From Lachnospiraceae bacterium UBA3273 (GTDB lineage: Bacteria; Bacillota; Clostridia; Lachnospirales; Lachnospiraceae): DNA of 35,479 nt. The stretch covers positions 850 to 36,328 of the forward strand of contig DEUB01000063.1 in assembly GCA_002362385.1 (NCBI GenBank), given 5' to 3'. Below the pieces are notes generated by a model, which was not told the origin of the DNA, searched no databases, and was given only the letters and a program-made list of their open reading frames with translations. Below, piece after piece: positions 15,135 through 23,940 of the stretch (its first letter is position 1; every line of letters starts with the position of its first letter). The position numbers and the translations under genes are program-made.

Positions 15135-17441
15135 ATGCGGCGGATCTATAGAAAAAGACTGACAGCCATGGCGCTTATATGCATCCTTATAACAGGAGCT
15201 GCAGGCTGCAAAAAAAGGGAAGAAGCGCCAAAGCTTTTGACTCCTGTATCGGCAAAAAAGGAATATGTGACCGTGGAGCGGGGGAGAATCGGCAGCAGGA
15301 CCTATTATGACGCCTATGTAACGCCGGAAATTGAACCGGTCTGGTTCAAGTATGACGGGGTTTTAGAGGAATGCCTGAAGGTATGCGGCGACAGGGTGGA
15401 AGAAGGAGAGGTTTTAGCAAGGCTTTGCACGGATGAGCTGGATGCGGAAATTGAGGCGGGCAATAAAGAGCTTGCATTTTTGCAGACTGATTATGAGTAC
15501 AACGTCAGTCTGGCACAGAAACAGATCCGCATGGACCAGGTGGCGATATCCATGAATTACGAGGAAGTGGCAAAGCTGGATGCCGACATTGCAGCGGCTA
15601 AAGCAATGCTTGATAAAAGAGCGCAGGATTTGGCGGCAGGGACGATTTCCGAAAATGATGTGACGGATGAGGCGGATTATGAGCAAAAGCTGCAGGAATA
15701 TGAAATGCAGCGGTATTATGCTTTGGAGGGAATCAGTGATTCCATGCATGAAATGGGCAGAAACGGAGCAAAGACCGAAGCGGATACGGGGATTTACGGA
15801 ATCGATGTGAGGGAGAAAGCAGGAGGCCTTTCCGAATTGCAGGACAGAAAGGAAAGCGCAGTTATAACCTCCCCCTGCAGCGGAAGGGTTTTGGGAACGG
15901 TATCCCCAACAGGGGAGCAGTTAAACAGCGGGGACAATATAAACGCCCTTGAAACCGTATATTATATCGCAGACGAATCCCTTACTTACTTTACCGTGGA
16001 AGGGCTTTATGACGCTGAGTTTAAAAATGATATGGAGGTGTATGTCATAATAAACGGCAGGGAATATCCGTTAGTCAAAGCGGATTACGGCACCCGCCTG
16101 AAAATGGAGGAACAGGATTTTTTGGAAGAGACCTGGGGGCTGGAAAAAGGACTTCCCCTCCGGTTTCGGACGGAAAATGAGGAATTGATGAAGGGGCTTA
16201 AGTTCGGGGATTTCTATCAGATCGTGGCGGTGGAAAGACGGGCGGAGGATGTGCTCTATGTTCCCAACCATGCCATTTACCGGGAAGGAAATACCAGCTA
16301 TGTCATCCGTATGGAAGGGGAAAAGGAAGTAAAGACTCCTGTGGAAACGGGCATGGCAACAGTCTGTTATACGGAAGTGAAGGACGGTGTAGAAGAAGGG
16401 GACAGACTGCTGTCCAAAAACGTTTACTTTGATACGGGGAATCTTATGGAGACACAATTAGTCAGCGGCAATTATGTTGCAGAGGAAAGCTTTTCCAGAA
16501 TGACGGCGGCTTCCTACCGGAATGAGCGGATTTTCTGCCCGGTTCCGGAAGCCAGGTTAAAGGAAATGAAAGTACAAAACGGGGATGAAGTAAAGGCAGG
16601 GGACAGCATTGCGTTGCTGGAGCTTTATTCCAAAAATTCCGGCATTACGGAACTGAATTACCGGCTGACGACCATTGATGCGGATTATGATGATGCCCGG
16701 GCGGCTCTTGACAAGCAAAAGACAATACTTACGGGAACGATTTATGAATTAGAGGCGCAGAATGACACAAGCGGACAGATCGGAATGCTGAAGATGCAGA
16801 TCGATTATCTGGATACTCTGGCTGCCCAGATGAATGCCAGGAGGGAATACGAAAAGGAACTGGTAAGGGACGCCATAAAAGAACTGAATGAAGAAGCGGC
16901 GCTTTCCAATGTAAAAGCGGGAAGCGACGGCAGGATTACCGGCATTGCAGGTCTTAAGGAGGGCAGGGGCCTAACGGGGCAGGATACCTTCTGTATTATC
17001 AAAGACGAAACGGAACAGCTGATGCGGATCGAGGATAGCGAAAAACTGAAATATAACATGGAAGTGGAGATTACCGGAAGCTTAAACGGCAAAGAAGTGA
17101 CCCTCACAGGAAAAGTAGTGGCTGCGGACAATGTAATCCCGCCCTGGGTTTATGACGGGACGGTCTACGGCAAATATGCCGTGGTAAAACCGGATGTGGC
17201 AGGAAATCTGGAAGGCTTTGAAGGAGAGGAAGCCAGAGTGTCCTATGAGATGTATGAAAATGCCTATGTGGTGGATTCCGGTATGGTGTTTAAGGATAAT
17301 TACGGAACCTATGTGTATGTGGTAAAGGACGGGGAGCGGATCAGGCGGTATGTGACCGTAACGGAATTTAAGAACAGCAGGGCGTGCATACTGGATGGAT
17401 TATGGGAGGACGAAACGGTCCTTTCCCAGAAGGAGGGATAG
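15135..17441 (+). CDS. Double-module lipoprotein membrane-fusion adaptor
   Basis: A 768-residue lipoprotein (signal KRLTAMALICILITGAAGC), about twice the usual adaptor length. Module 1 (about 45-440) has barrel-sandwich sequence GVLEECLKVCGDRVEEGEVLARL, a coiled coil, SPCSGRVLGTVSPTGEQL, and a barrel ending in VLYVPNHAIYREGNTSYVIRMEG. Module 2 (about 450-768) repeats the plan: EARLKEMKVQNGDEVKAGDSIALLEL, coiled coil with DTLAAQMNARREYEK, SNVKAGSDGRITGIAG, and a barrel ending in GTYVYVVKDGERIRR. So it is an internal tandem duplication. ATG 15135 is preferred over the in-frame ATG 15093 because AAAGGA at 15123-15128 lies 6 nt before it and the signal peptide then starts correctly. Confidence 0.88.
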   Translation: MRRIYRKRLTAMALICILITGAAGCKKREEAPKLLTPVSAKKEYVTVERGRIGSRTYYDAYVTPEIEPVWFKYDGVLEECLKVCGDRVEEGEVLARLCTDELDAEIEAGNKELAFLQTDYEYNVSLAQKQIRMDQVAISMNYEEVAKLDADIAAAKAMLDKRAQDLAAGTISENDVTDEADYEQKLQEYEMQRYYALEGISDSMHEMGRNGAKTEADTGIYGIDVREKAGGLSELQDRKESAVITSPCSGRVLGTVSPTGEQLNSGDNINALETVYYIADESLTYFTVEGLYDAEFKNDMEVYVIINGREYPLVKADYGTRLKMEEQDFLEETWGLEKGLPLRFRTENEELMKGLKFGDFYQIVAVERRAEDVLYVPNHAIYREGNTSYVIRMEGEKEVKTPVETGMATVCYTEVKDGVEEGDRLLSKNVYFDTGNLMETQLVSGNYVAEESFSRMTAASYRNERIFCPVPEARLKEMKVQNGDEVKAGDSIALLELYSKNSGITELNYRLTTIDADYDDARAALDKQKTILTGTIYELEAQNDTSGQIGMLKMQIDYLDTLAAQMNARREYEKELVRDAIKELNEEAALSNVKAGSDGRITGIAGLKEGRGLTGQDTFCIIKDETEQLMRIEDSEKLKYNMEVEITGSLNGKEVTLTGKVVAADNVIPPWVYDGTVYGKYAVVKPDVAGNLEGFEGEEARVSYEMYENAYVVDSGMVFKDNYGTYVYVVKDGERIRRYVTVTEFKNSRACILDGLWEDETVLSQKEG

Positions 17442-17443
17442 AA

Positions 17444-20332
17444 ATGCTTCGTTTTGTTCTGGATAAGCTTTTGCAGAAGAAGTGGATGGTATGCAGTCTT
17501 TTGACGGGGACCATTCTGTTTATAGCCATGGGCTGCCTGAATCCCGTTTATGTGGGAGGGGCCATGGAGAGGATGCTTCCCGACAGACTGGAGCAGGCGG
17601 CTTTTGAAAATGACCAGTATCCTCTTATGGCGGAAAGCAGTGTGGCATTGAATATAGAGGGAAAGGACTTCTTTAGCGCCAGGGACGGCGCTATGGAACG
17701 ATGGAAAGAAAGGATCGGCAGAGCAGGGCTTCCCGTTGTGCTGGAACAGATCTGCTATCAGGGCAGGGAACAGATCTTTACTTCGGATTTTGAGGAAAAT
17801 AACGGTCTGTTTATGAGGCTGGCGGTCGCCTGTATGCCGGATATGGAAAACCATCTGTCCCTGATCGACGGGGAGCTTTATTCCAAAGAGGCACAGGAGG
17901 ACGGAACCTACACCTGCATTGTCAGCAGGAGCGTTTTTTCCAAATATAAGATGGTGCTGGGACAGGTCATTACATTTGACGCCTTAAAGGATGAAAAAGG
18001 GCAGAATATCCGTTTTAAGATCGTAGGCGTGTTTACCCAGGGGGATTTAGAAGATGATTTCTGGGGGAAAAGCGCGGAGAGCTATAATACCCAGTGCTTT
18101 GTTTCGGAAAAGGTATTCGGGGAGGTGGTATGTCCCGCCTATAACAGAAGCGGCGATGGCGCCGACACAAGACTGATACGGGAAGCCCGCGCCCTTTACG
18201 ATTATTCGAAGCTGAAGCCGGAAGAGGTGCCTGCTTTTTATGAAATCTCAGGGGAACTGGAGCAGGAAAATGTAAAAATCAACGGCAGGGAAGTTTTAAG
18301 GCAGTATTTTGAAGATAAGGAAAAGGCGGAGCGGACCATAGCCATTTTGCAGGTTCCTACCATGGTGCTTCTGGCATTGTTCATTTTTATGGTGGCTGCC
18401 AAAATGCTTGATATGGAGCAGAATGAGATTTCCGTCTTAAAGAGCAGAGGGGTATCGGGCGTGCAGATCGTATTTCTCTACTTCTGCCAGTCTCTCTTCA
18501 TTACCCTTGCCTCCCTTCTTCCGGGGCTTCTCTTAGCTTCTCTTATGGCTCTCGCCGTAGGATATGCCAATTCCTTTATGGAATTTGTAAGCAGGGAAAG
18601 CCTGCCCTTAAGGATAACGGGAAAAGTATGGGGACAGCTTATCTTATCGGCGTGCTTTTGCATAGCGGTTATGACAATTCCGGTTATTCCCAGATGCCGG
18701 GTTACCATTGTGGAACAGAAAAGAAAGAACGGCAGGCATAAAAAGGTTTTCTGGAAACGGTTTTATCTGGATGTGATCGGCACGTGCATCTCGCTCTATA
18801 TCTTTTATAATTTCCGCTCCCAGCTGCCTTCCATCCGGGATAAGATCCGAATGGGGGAAAGCGTTGACCCCACCCTGTTTTTAGGGTCTTCTTTGTTTAT
18901 TTTAAGCCTGTCTTTGCTGCTGACAAGGCTCATACCCTGCATTGTTTCCCTGATTTACCGTATAGGGCGTAAAAAATGGGGGATCGCATCCTATATGGCA
19001 TTTTTACAGGGCACCAGAAACAGGGAGAAGCAGAGCTTTATTATGATCTTCCTAACCTGCACCATTGCCCTGGGTATTTTTAATGCCAATACGGCAAGGA
19101 CCATCAATCATCAGGAGGAAATGACCATCCGTTACAGGGACGGTGCGGACCTTGTTTTGCAGGAAAAGTTTCCTGACAATCATGCGGCTGTAAAATATCT
19201 GCTGGTAAGAGGTATGGAAGCGGGAGAAATTGTTTATACAGAGCCGGATCCTTTTAAGTACGAAGCTCTGGAAAATGACATCGGCCAGATGACAAAGGTA
19301 TACAGACAGAGCCGGGAGATTTCCTTGGAGAAGGTTTCCAGCTATCTGGATGTGGAAGAAAGCGCCGTGTCGGATAGGGTAAGCCTCGAACGGGGAGAGG
19401 TGGTGCTCATGGGCATAGAGACGGAGGAATTCGGCAAAACAGCCTATATGCCGGACGGGATTTTAGATAAGCACTGGTATCATTATCTCAATGCCATGGC
19501 GGAAAATCCTTACGGGGTTTTAATGTCCTCAAACGCCAGGGATAAGCTGGGGCTTTCCGTGGGGGACAGCATAGCCTATACCAGATTTGATGAAGAAAAC
19601 AGAACGGCAGGTATGGGAAGAGGCGTCATTGTAGGGTTTGTGGATTATTTTCCCGGCTTTTCCAGCGAGAGATATGTGAAAAATTCCAACGGCTCTTATA
19701 CGGTAGAGGATGTTTATCTGGTAGTGGCGGGTTTTGATATGGTGGAAAATTTTCTGGGTGCGATTCCTTATGAGAGATGGATCGCCAATCGGGACTCTAA
19801 CGGATATATTTATGACTTCTCCGAAGAAAACAGGATCGACTACGCCTATTTCTGTGATTCGGATAATAACGTGGTCAAAATGAAAAACGACCCTGTGTTT
19901 CAGGAGACCAACGGGCTGTTGACCATCGGCTTTTTAGTGGCGCTGCTTATCTGCTGCATCGGATTTTTAATCTTCCAGATCATGGGCATCAAGGAACGGG
20001 AGCTGATATTCGGCGTATGCCGCGCTATGGGCATGACTTATGGGGAGATGAAGAAAATGCTGGTCTTAGAGCAGTTCCTTACATCTTTTCCGGCGGCTTT
20101 TTCCGGCGTGGCGACAGGTATCCTGGCAACATGGCTGTACGCGCCCCTTATCCAGGTGGCTTATGAATCGGGAACCAACGTATGGCTGCCGGTAAAGATT
20201 ATCTGCAATGCGAAGGATATGCTGCAGTTAGGGCTCATCCTGGTTCTTGTCTTTATCCTTTGTATTGCCATCATTGCGTACAACATATCCCGTATGAAGA
20301 TCGCCCAGGCGTTGAAGCTGGGAGAGGAATAG
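17444..20332 (+). CDS. FtsX/MacB-like ABC transporter permease
   Basis: A 962-residue permease. TM1 (about 14-32) is followed by a large extracytoplasmic domain (about 35-295). The first FtsX core has helices near 298-320, 345-375 and 399-417, with EISVLKSRGVSGVQIVFLYF before the second. Further helices lie near 440-457, 478-505 and 531-548, then a second outer domain (about 550-820) and a last FtsX core with helices near 827-847, 880-905 and 927-948 (LIFGVCRAMGMTYGEMKKM). This is the duplicated, about 10-TM form of the mechanotransmission permeases. AAGGAGGG at 17430-17437 supports ATG 17444. It works with the adaptors upstream and the ATPases downstream. Confidence 0.92.
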   Translation: MLRFVLDKLLQKKWMVCSLLTGTILFIAMGCLNPVYVGGAMERMLPDRLEQAAFENDQYPLMAESSVALNIEGKDFFSARDGAMERWKERIGRAGLPVVLEQICYQGREQIFTSDFEENNGLFMRLAVACMPDMENHLSLIDGELYSKEAQEDGTYTCIVSRSVFSKYKMVLGQVITFDALKDEKGQNIRFKIVGVFTQGDLEDDFWGKSAESYNTQCFVSEKVFGEVVCPAYNRSGDGADTRLIREARALYDYSKLKPEEVPAFYEISGELEQENVKINGREVLRQYFEDKEKAERTIAILQVPTMVLLALFIFMVAAKMLDMEQNEISVLKSRGVSGVQIVFLYFCQSLFITLASLLPGLLLASLMALAVGYANSFMEFVSRESLPLRITGKVWGQLILSACFCIAVMTIPVIPRCRVTIVEQKRKNGRHKKVFWKRFYLDVIGTCISLYIFYNFRSQLPSIRDKIRMGESVDPTLFLGSSLFILSLSLLLTRLIPCIVSLIYRIGRKKWGIASYMAFLQGTRNREKQSFIMIFLTCTIALGIFNANTARTINHQEEMTIRYRDGADLVLQEKFPDNHAAVKYLLVRGMEAGEIVYTEPDPFKYEALENDIGQMTKVYRQSREISLEKVSSYLDVEESAVSDRVSLERGEVVLMGIETEEFGKTAYMPDGILDKHWYHYLNAMAENPYGVLMSSNARDKLGLSVGDSIAYTRFDEENRTAGMGRGVIVGFVDYFPGFSSERYVKNSNGSYTVEDVYLVVAGFDMVENFLGAIPYERWIANRDSNGYIYDFSEENRIDYAYFCDSDNNVVKMKNDPVFQETNGLLTIGFLVALLICCIGFLIFQIMGIKERELIFGVCRAMGMTYGEMKKMLVLEQFLTSFPAAFSGVATGILATWLYAPLIQVAYESGTNVWLPVKIICNAKDMLQLGLILVLVFILCIAIIAYNISRMKIAQALKLGEE

Positions 20333-20343
20333 GAGGCAGGCTT

Positions 20344-21030
20344 ATGAAGATATTGGAAGCCCGTGATATCGTAAAGGTTTATAAAAATGCGGCAGGCGAG
20401 GATTTTTATGCCTTAAACCGCGTGAATATGGAAATAGAAGAGGGAAGCTTTGTGATCTTAAAAGGGCGTTCCGGTTCGGGAAAGACGACGTTTCTCAATA
20501 TTTTAAGCGCATTGGATATGCCGGACGGAGGCGAAGTGCTTTGTGAAGGAGAGGTCATCAGCGCAGGAGATGAGCGGAAACGGGAAGCTTTCAGACGCAC
20601 TGCCATAGGCTATGTTTTTCAGGCGGTTGCCCTGGTGCCCATTATGAATGCCTATGAAAATGTGGAGTTTTCCCTGCGCTTGTCCGGTTATAAAGGGGAT
20701 TACATAGAAAGGGTGGGCGAATGCTTAAGGAAGGTGGGGCTAAAAGAAAGAATGTACCATATGCCGTCGGAAATGTCCGGCGGGGAACAGCAGAGAGTAG
20801 CCATTGCCAGGGCAATCGCCCATAAGCCCAAGGTAATTTTTGCCGACGAGCCCACGGCGGAGCTGGACAGCCAGACGGCGCTGCAGGTCGTCAAGGTATT
20901 TAAGGATCTGGTAAAAAAAGAGGGAGTTTCCATTATTATGACGACCCATGATGCGGGATTGTTTGATGTGGGCGACGTCTGCTATGAAATGGAGGATGGT
21001 CAAATTGTCGGAAAACATTATCATGTGTGA
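20344..21030 (+). CDS. ABC transporter ATPase (MacB/LolD type)
   Basis: A 228-residue nucleotide-binding subunit. Walker A GRSGSGKTT, Q-loop YVFQAVALVP, signature MSGGEQQRVAIARA, Walker B VIFADEPTAELD and switch His in TTHDAG are all present, so it should be active. In place of the usual LP near the Q-loop it has VALVPIMNAYENV, a normal variant. It starts 11 bp after the permease with AGGAGG nearby. It probably powers the permease at 17444, alone or as a heterodimer with the next ATPase. Confidence 0.95.
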   Translation: MKILEARDIVKVYKNAAGEDFYALNRVNMEIEEGSFVILKGRSGSGKTTFLNILSALDMPDGGEVLCEGEVISAGDERKREAFRRTAIGYVFQAVALVPIMNAYENVEFSLRLSGYKGDYIERVGECLRKVGLKERMYHMPSEMSGGEQQRVAIARAIAHKPKVIFADEPTAELDSQTALQVVKVFKDLVKKEGVSIIMTTHDAGLFDVGDVCYEMEDGQIVGKHYHV

Positions 21031-21901
21031 AAACCTGGTTAAGATATATAAGACTAAGGATTTGGAGGTCATGGCGTTACAGGGGCTGGAGCTTACGGTA
21101 AAGCGTGGGGAACTGATGGCGATCATCGGCAACAGCGGAAGCGGAAAGAGCACCTTTTTAAATATGGTTGGCGGCCTCGACCGTCCTTCCGCGGGAAAGC
21201 TTTTTGTAAACGATAAGGATCTGTTTGCCATGAAGGAAGGGGAACTTCGCGAATATAAACACAAGGATGTGGGATTTGTCTGGCAGAACAATGCCAGAAA
21301 TCTTTTTCCCTATCTGACCGCCCTGCAGAATGTAGAGCTTCCCATGCATTTTAGAAATAAGGAGAAAAAAGGGGAAACCTTCGGAAAGGAATATGCCCTG
21401 GAGCTTTTGGAGAGGGTGGGCATGGAGCACAAACGCCATTCCAAATTAAACGAGCTTTCCGGCGGGGAACAGCAGAGGATCGCCATTGCAATAGCACTGG
21501 CTAATCGGCCGGGACTTTTGCTGGCGGATGAACCTACAGGTGCGGTGGATACCAAAACATCTGCTTATATTCTGGATGTATTCCGGAAATTAAACGAAGA
21601 AACAGGTCTGTCCATTGTAATCGTTACCCATGACAGGAATCTTGCCAGAAAGGTAAACCGGGTAGTGCGTATCTGCGACGGAAAGGTAAGCAGTGAGGAG
21701 ATCATGAAGGAAAGCTATGGGAAGAGGCTTGATGAAGTAGGAGATCTGGAGACGGCGTTTTCCCATGAGGCGTTTGCGGTTTTGGATAAGGCAGGCAGGC
21801 TGCAGCTTTCAAAGGAGGATTTAAAAAGGATTGGTGTGGAAGGGAATAAAGTCCGTGTTGAAGTAGAGGAGGACAGAATCATTATCAGGGCGCCCGGATA
21901 A
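21005..21901 (+). CDS. ABC transporter ATPase with AbrB-like C-terminal extension
   Basis: About 298 residues. Walker A GNSGSGKST, Q-loop FVWQNNARNLFP, signature LSGGEQQRIAIAIA, Walker B LLLADEPTGAVD and switch His in VTHDRN are intact. After the ATPase core, the last ~45 residues (FAVLDKAGRLQLSKEDLKRI, then a VRVEVEEDRIIIR strand pair) look like the swapped-hairpin fold of SpoVT/AbrB/MazE. The start is uncertain. TTG 21005 lies 9 nt after GGAGG (20991-20995) and gives MSENIIMCENLVKIYK; ATG 20996 is too close to that site, and ATG 21023 has only a weak one. All options overlap the preceding gene. Confidence 0.9.
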   Translation: MSENIIMCENLVKIYKTKDLEVMALQGLELTVKRGELMAIIGNSGSGKSTFLNMVGGLDRPSAGKLFVNDKDLFAMKEGELREYKHKDVGFVWQNNARNLFPYLTALQNVELPMHFRNKEKKGETFGKEYALELLERVGMEHKRHSKLNELSGGEQQRIAIAIALANRPGLLLADEPTGAVDTKTSAYILDVFRKLNEETGLSIVIVTHDRNLARKVNRVVRICDGKVSSEEIMKESYGKRLDEVGDLETAFSHEAFAVLDKAGRLQLSKEDLKRIGVEGNKVRVEVEEDRIIIRAPG

Positions 21902-22127
21902 AGGGAAAGAGTTTTCATAAGGAAAGGAAAAGGGTCCGGAACGGAAAAATCATTGAAAAATCAGATAAATTATTATAGTGAAACCCCGCGATTTATGTTA
22001 TGATTATCTTAAGATGTCAAAGTAAAAAAGCCGGTATGAACGGCAGATGGTTATTAAAGGATTTGTGTTTATGATATAAGAGACAGAGAGAAGAGACAGG
22101 AAGAAAATCAGACAGGGGGGCTGGCAT

Positions 22128-23819
22128 ATGGAAACGACAGAACGAAGCAGCTTTATGGTAAGTCCGGAGTTTGAAGCATTTTTTGATACACTTCTGGAAG
22201 CGCCCGTTAATACAAAAATGTGTTTTGATTCTATCGGGCGGGCAATCGCTTTTCTGGAAAAGGATATACCTATAGGCAGAGTGGATGTAAAGATTTATGC
22301 CTCGCAGAATGCAATGCAGCCCGAAGGAGAGCGGATCAAGGCGGTTTTGTATCAGAAGGGGAAAAAGGAACGCAGGGCGTCTCTTCATTTTGCCTTCAAA
22401 ACCGAAGTGGGAGGAAGAACCGCTTTTGATATTTATGCACCTCTTGAATATATATACAGTGAAGAAGAAAAGCGGAATCTGGAATTTATGGCCAAGCAGC
22501 TTTTTGTATTTATCGGCCGTGCCAGAGCGGCGGCTCTTTTCGACCGCGCCTTAAGTGAGGACGGCCTGACGGGGATTCCCAACCTGACTACTTTTTATAC
22601 CCACGGCAGCAGGCTGATAACCAAGGGAAAGCTTTTCCGGTATGATGCGCTGTATTTTAATGTGAGAAATTTCAAATATATTAATAAAAGGGTTGATTAT
22701 CAGGGCGGAGACAACGTAATGATCCAGTATGCCCATGCGGTCTGCGGTTTTTTGATCGAGGATGAAATGATCGCCAGGCTGGGCGGGGATAATTATGTGG
22801 CGTTGATCCGAAGGGATCGCACAAAAGATTTTTTGAAGTATCTGCAGGATATTACAGTGGAAGTGGATACTTCTGCGGGCGTTCAGGAAATTAATCTGAG
22901 CGCAGTCTGCGGTATTTATGAGATCGAGGAACATATTAAGAAGATGGGCGATGTCATGGACGCCATCTCTACGGCAATGCAGGCGGCAAAACAGGTCTAT
23001 AAAAAGGAATATGTTTATTATACGCCTGAGTTGTCAAAACGCATTCTGTATGAGAAAAAGGTTGCCCAGGAATTTGTGGAAAATATGGCGGACGGTAAGT
23101 TCATTACTTATCTGCAGCCCAAGATGAATCTGAAAGATAATACCGTCTATGGAGCGGAAGCGCTGGCAAGATGGAAGTATCAGGGACAGGTCGTCAAACC
23201 GGAGTGGTTTATTCCTATGTTGGAAAAAGACGGTGCGGTCTGTATGCTGGATTTTGAAATACTCAGACAGGCATGCAGCATCATCAAAAACTGGAAAATA
23301 CGTGGGAAGAAGCCGGTAAGGATCTCAGTCAACCTTTCCAACTGGAACCTCCACAGTAAAACTCTTGTGGAGGATATTTTGGATATTTTGGGAGAATACA
23401 AAGTAGAGCCGGAATATATTGAGATCGAGCTGACGGAAACCACGGATTACAGGGAGTACTCTATTATGGCAGAACTGTATCGGGAATTAAAGCAACATGG
23501 TATTACTACGTCCATGGACAATTTCGGACTGGGCTTCTCATCCTTAAGTATGCTAAAGGATTTGGATGTGGACGTTTTAAAACTGGATAAAGCGATCATT
23601 GCCGACATAGAGGATGACAAAGAAGGCTACAAAAACCAGGTCATGATCCGCAATATTATCGATATGGCGAAAAAAATGAATATGAAGGTATTGGCGGAAG
23701 GGGTGGAGACTACCAGGCAGAGAGACTTCCTGATTAAGGCAGACTGCGATATCGCACAGGGGTTTCTGTACGCAAAGCCTTTGCGGATAGAGGAGTTTGA
23801 AAGAAGGATCTATACGTAA
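22128..23819 (+). CDS. GGDEF-EAL protein with degenerate motifs
   Basis: A 563-residue c-di-GMP-type protein. The N-terminal part (about 1-140) may be a sensory domain. A GGDEF-like domain follows; its active site reads GGDNY at 219-223, so cyclase activity is unlikely. The EAL domain (about 310-563) keeps E344-A-L, the Asn of SVNLSN, the ELTETT glutamates, the KLDK lysine, AEGVET and QGFLYAKP. However, the DDFG motif is D464-N465-F-G, with the second Asp replaced by Asn. It could be a weak phosphodiesterase or a c-di-GMP sensor. The gene has GGGGGG before ATG 22128. The 226-bp gap before it shows no clear promoter. Confidence 0.92.
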   Translation: METTERSSFMVSPEFEAFFDTLLEAPVNTKMCFDSIGRAIAFLEKDIPIGRVDVKIYASQNAMQPEGERIKAVLYQKGKKERRASLHFAFKTEVGGRTAFDIYAPLEYIYSEEEKRNLEFMAKQLFVFIGRARAAALFDRALSEDGLTGIPNLTTFYTHGSRLITKGKLFRYDALYFNVRNFKYINKRVDYQGGDNVMIQYAHAVCGFLIEDEMIARLGGDNYVALIRRDRTKDFLKYLQDITVEVDTSAGVQEINLSAVCGIYEIEEHIKKMGDVMDAISTAMQAAKQVYKKEYVYYTPELSKRILYEKKVAQEFVENMADGKFITYLQPKMNLKDNTVYGAEALARWKYQGQVVKPEWFIPMLEKDGAVCMLDFEILRQACSIIKNWKIRGKKPVRISVNLSNWNLHSKTLVEDILDILGEYKVEPEYIEIELTETTDYREYSIMAELYRELKQHGITTSMDNFGLGFSSLSMLKDLDVDVLKLDKAIIADIEDDKEGYKNQVMIRNIIDMAKKMNMKVLAEGVETTRQRDFLIKADCDIAQGFLYAKPLRIEEFERRIYT

Positions 23820-23940
23820 ACGACAGGATCAGATATATCCCGGTAAAAATAATTTCAAAATTTTCCATAAATTACTTCGGCCGGAAACGTATCTATCATA
23901 TATGAAATGTATGCAGAGCATATGAAAGGGAGGAATAGAT

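Noticed and set aside
21953..21979. TTGAAA/TATAGT as promoter of the GGDEF-EAL gene
   Set aside because: Spacer of 15 bp is short and the leader would be about 145 bp; not strong enough to list.
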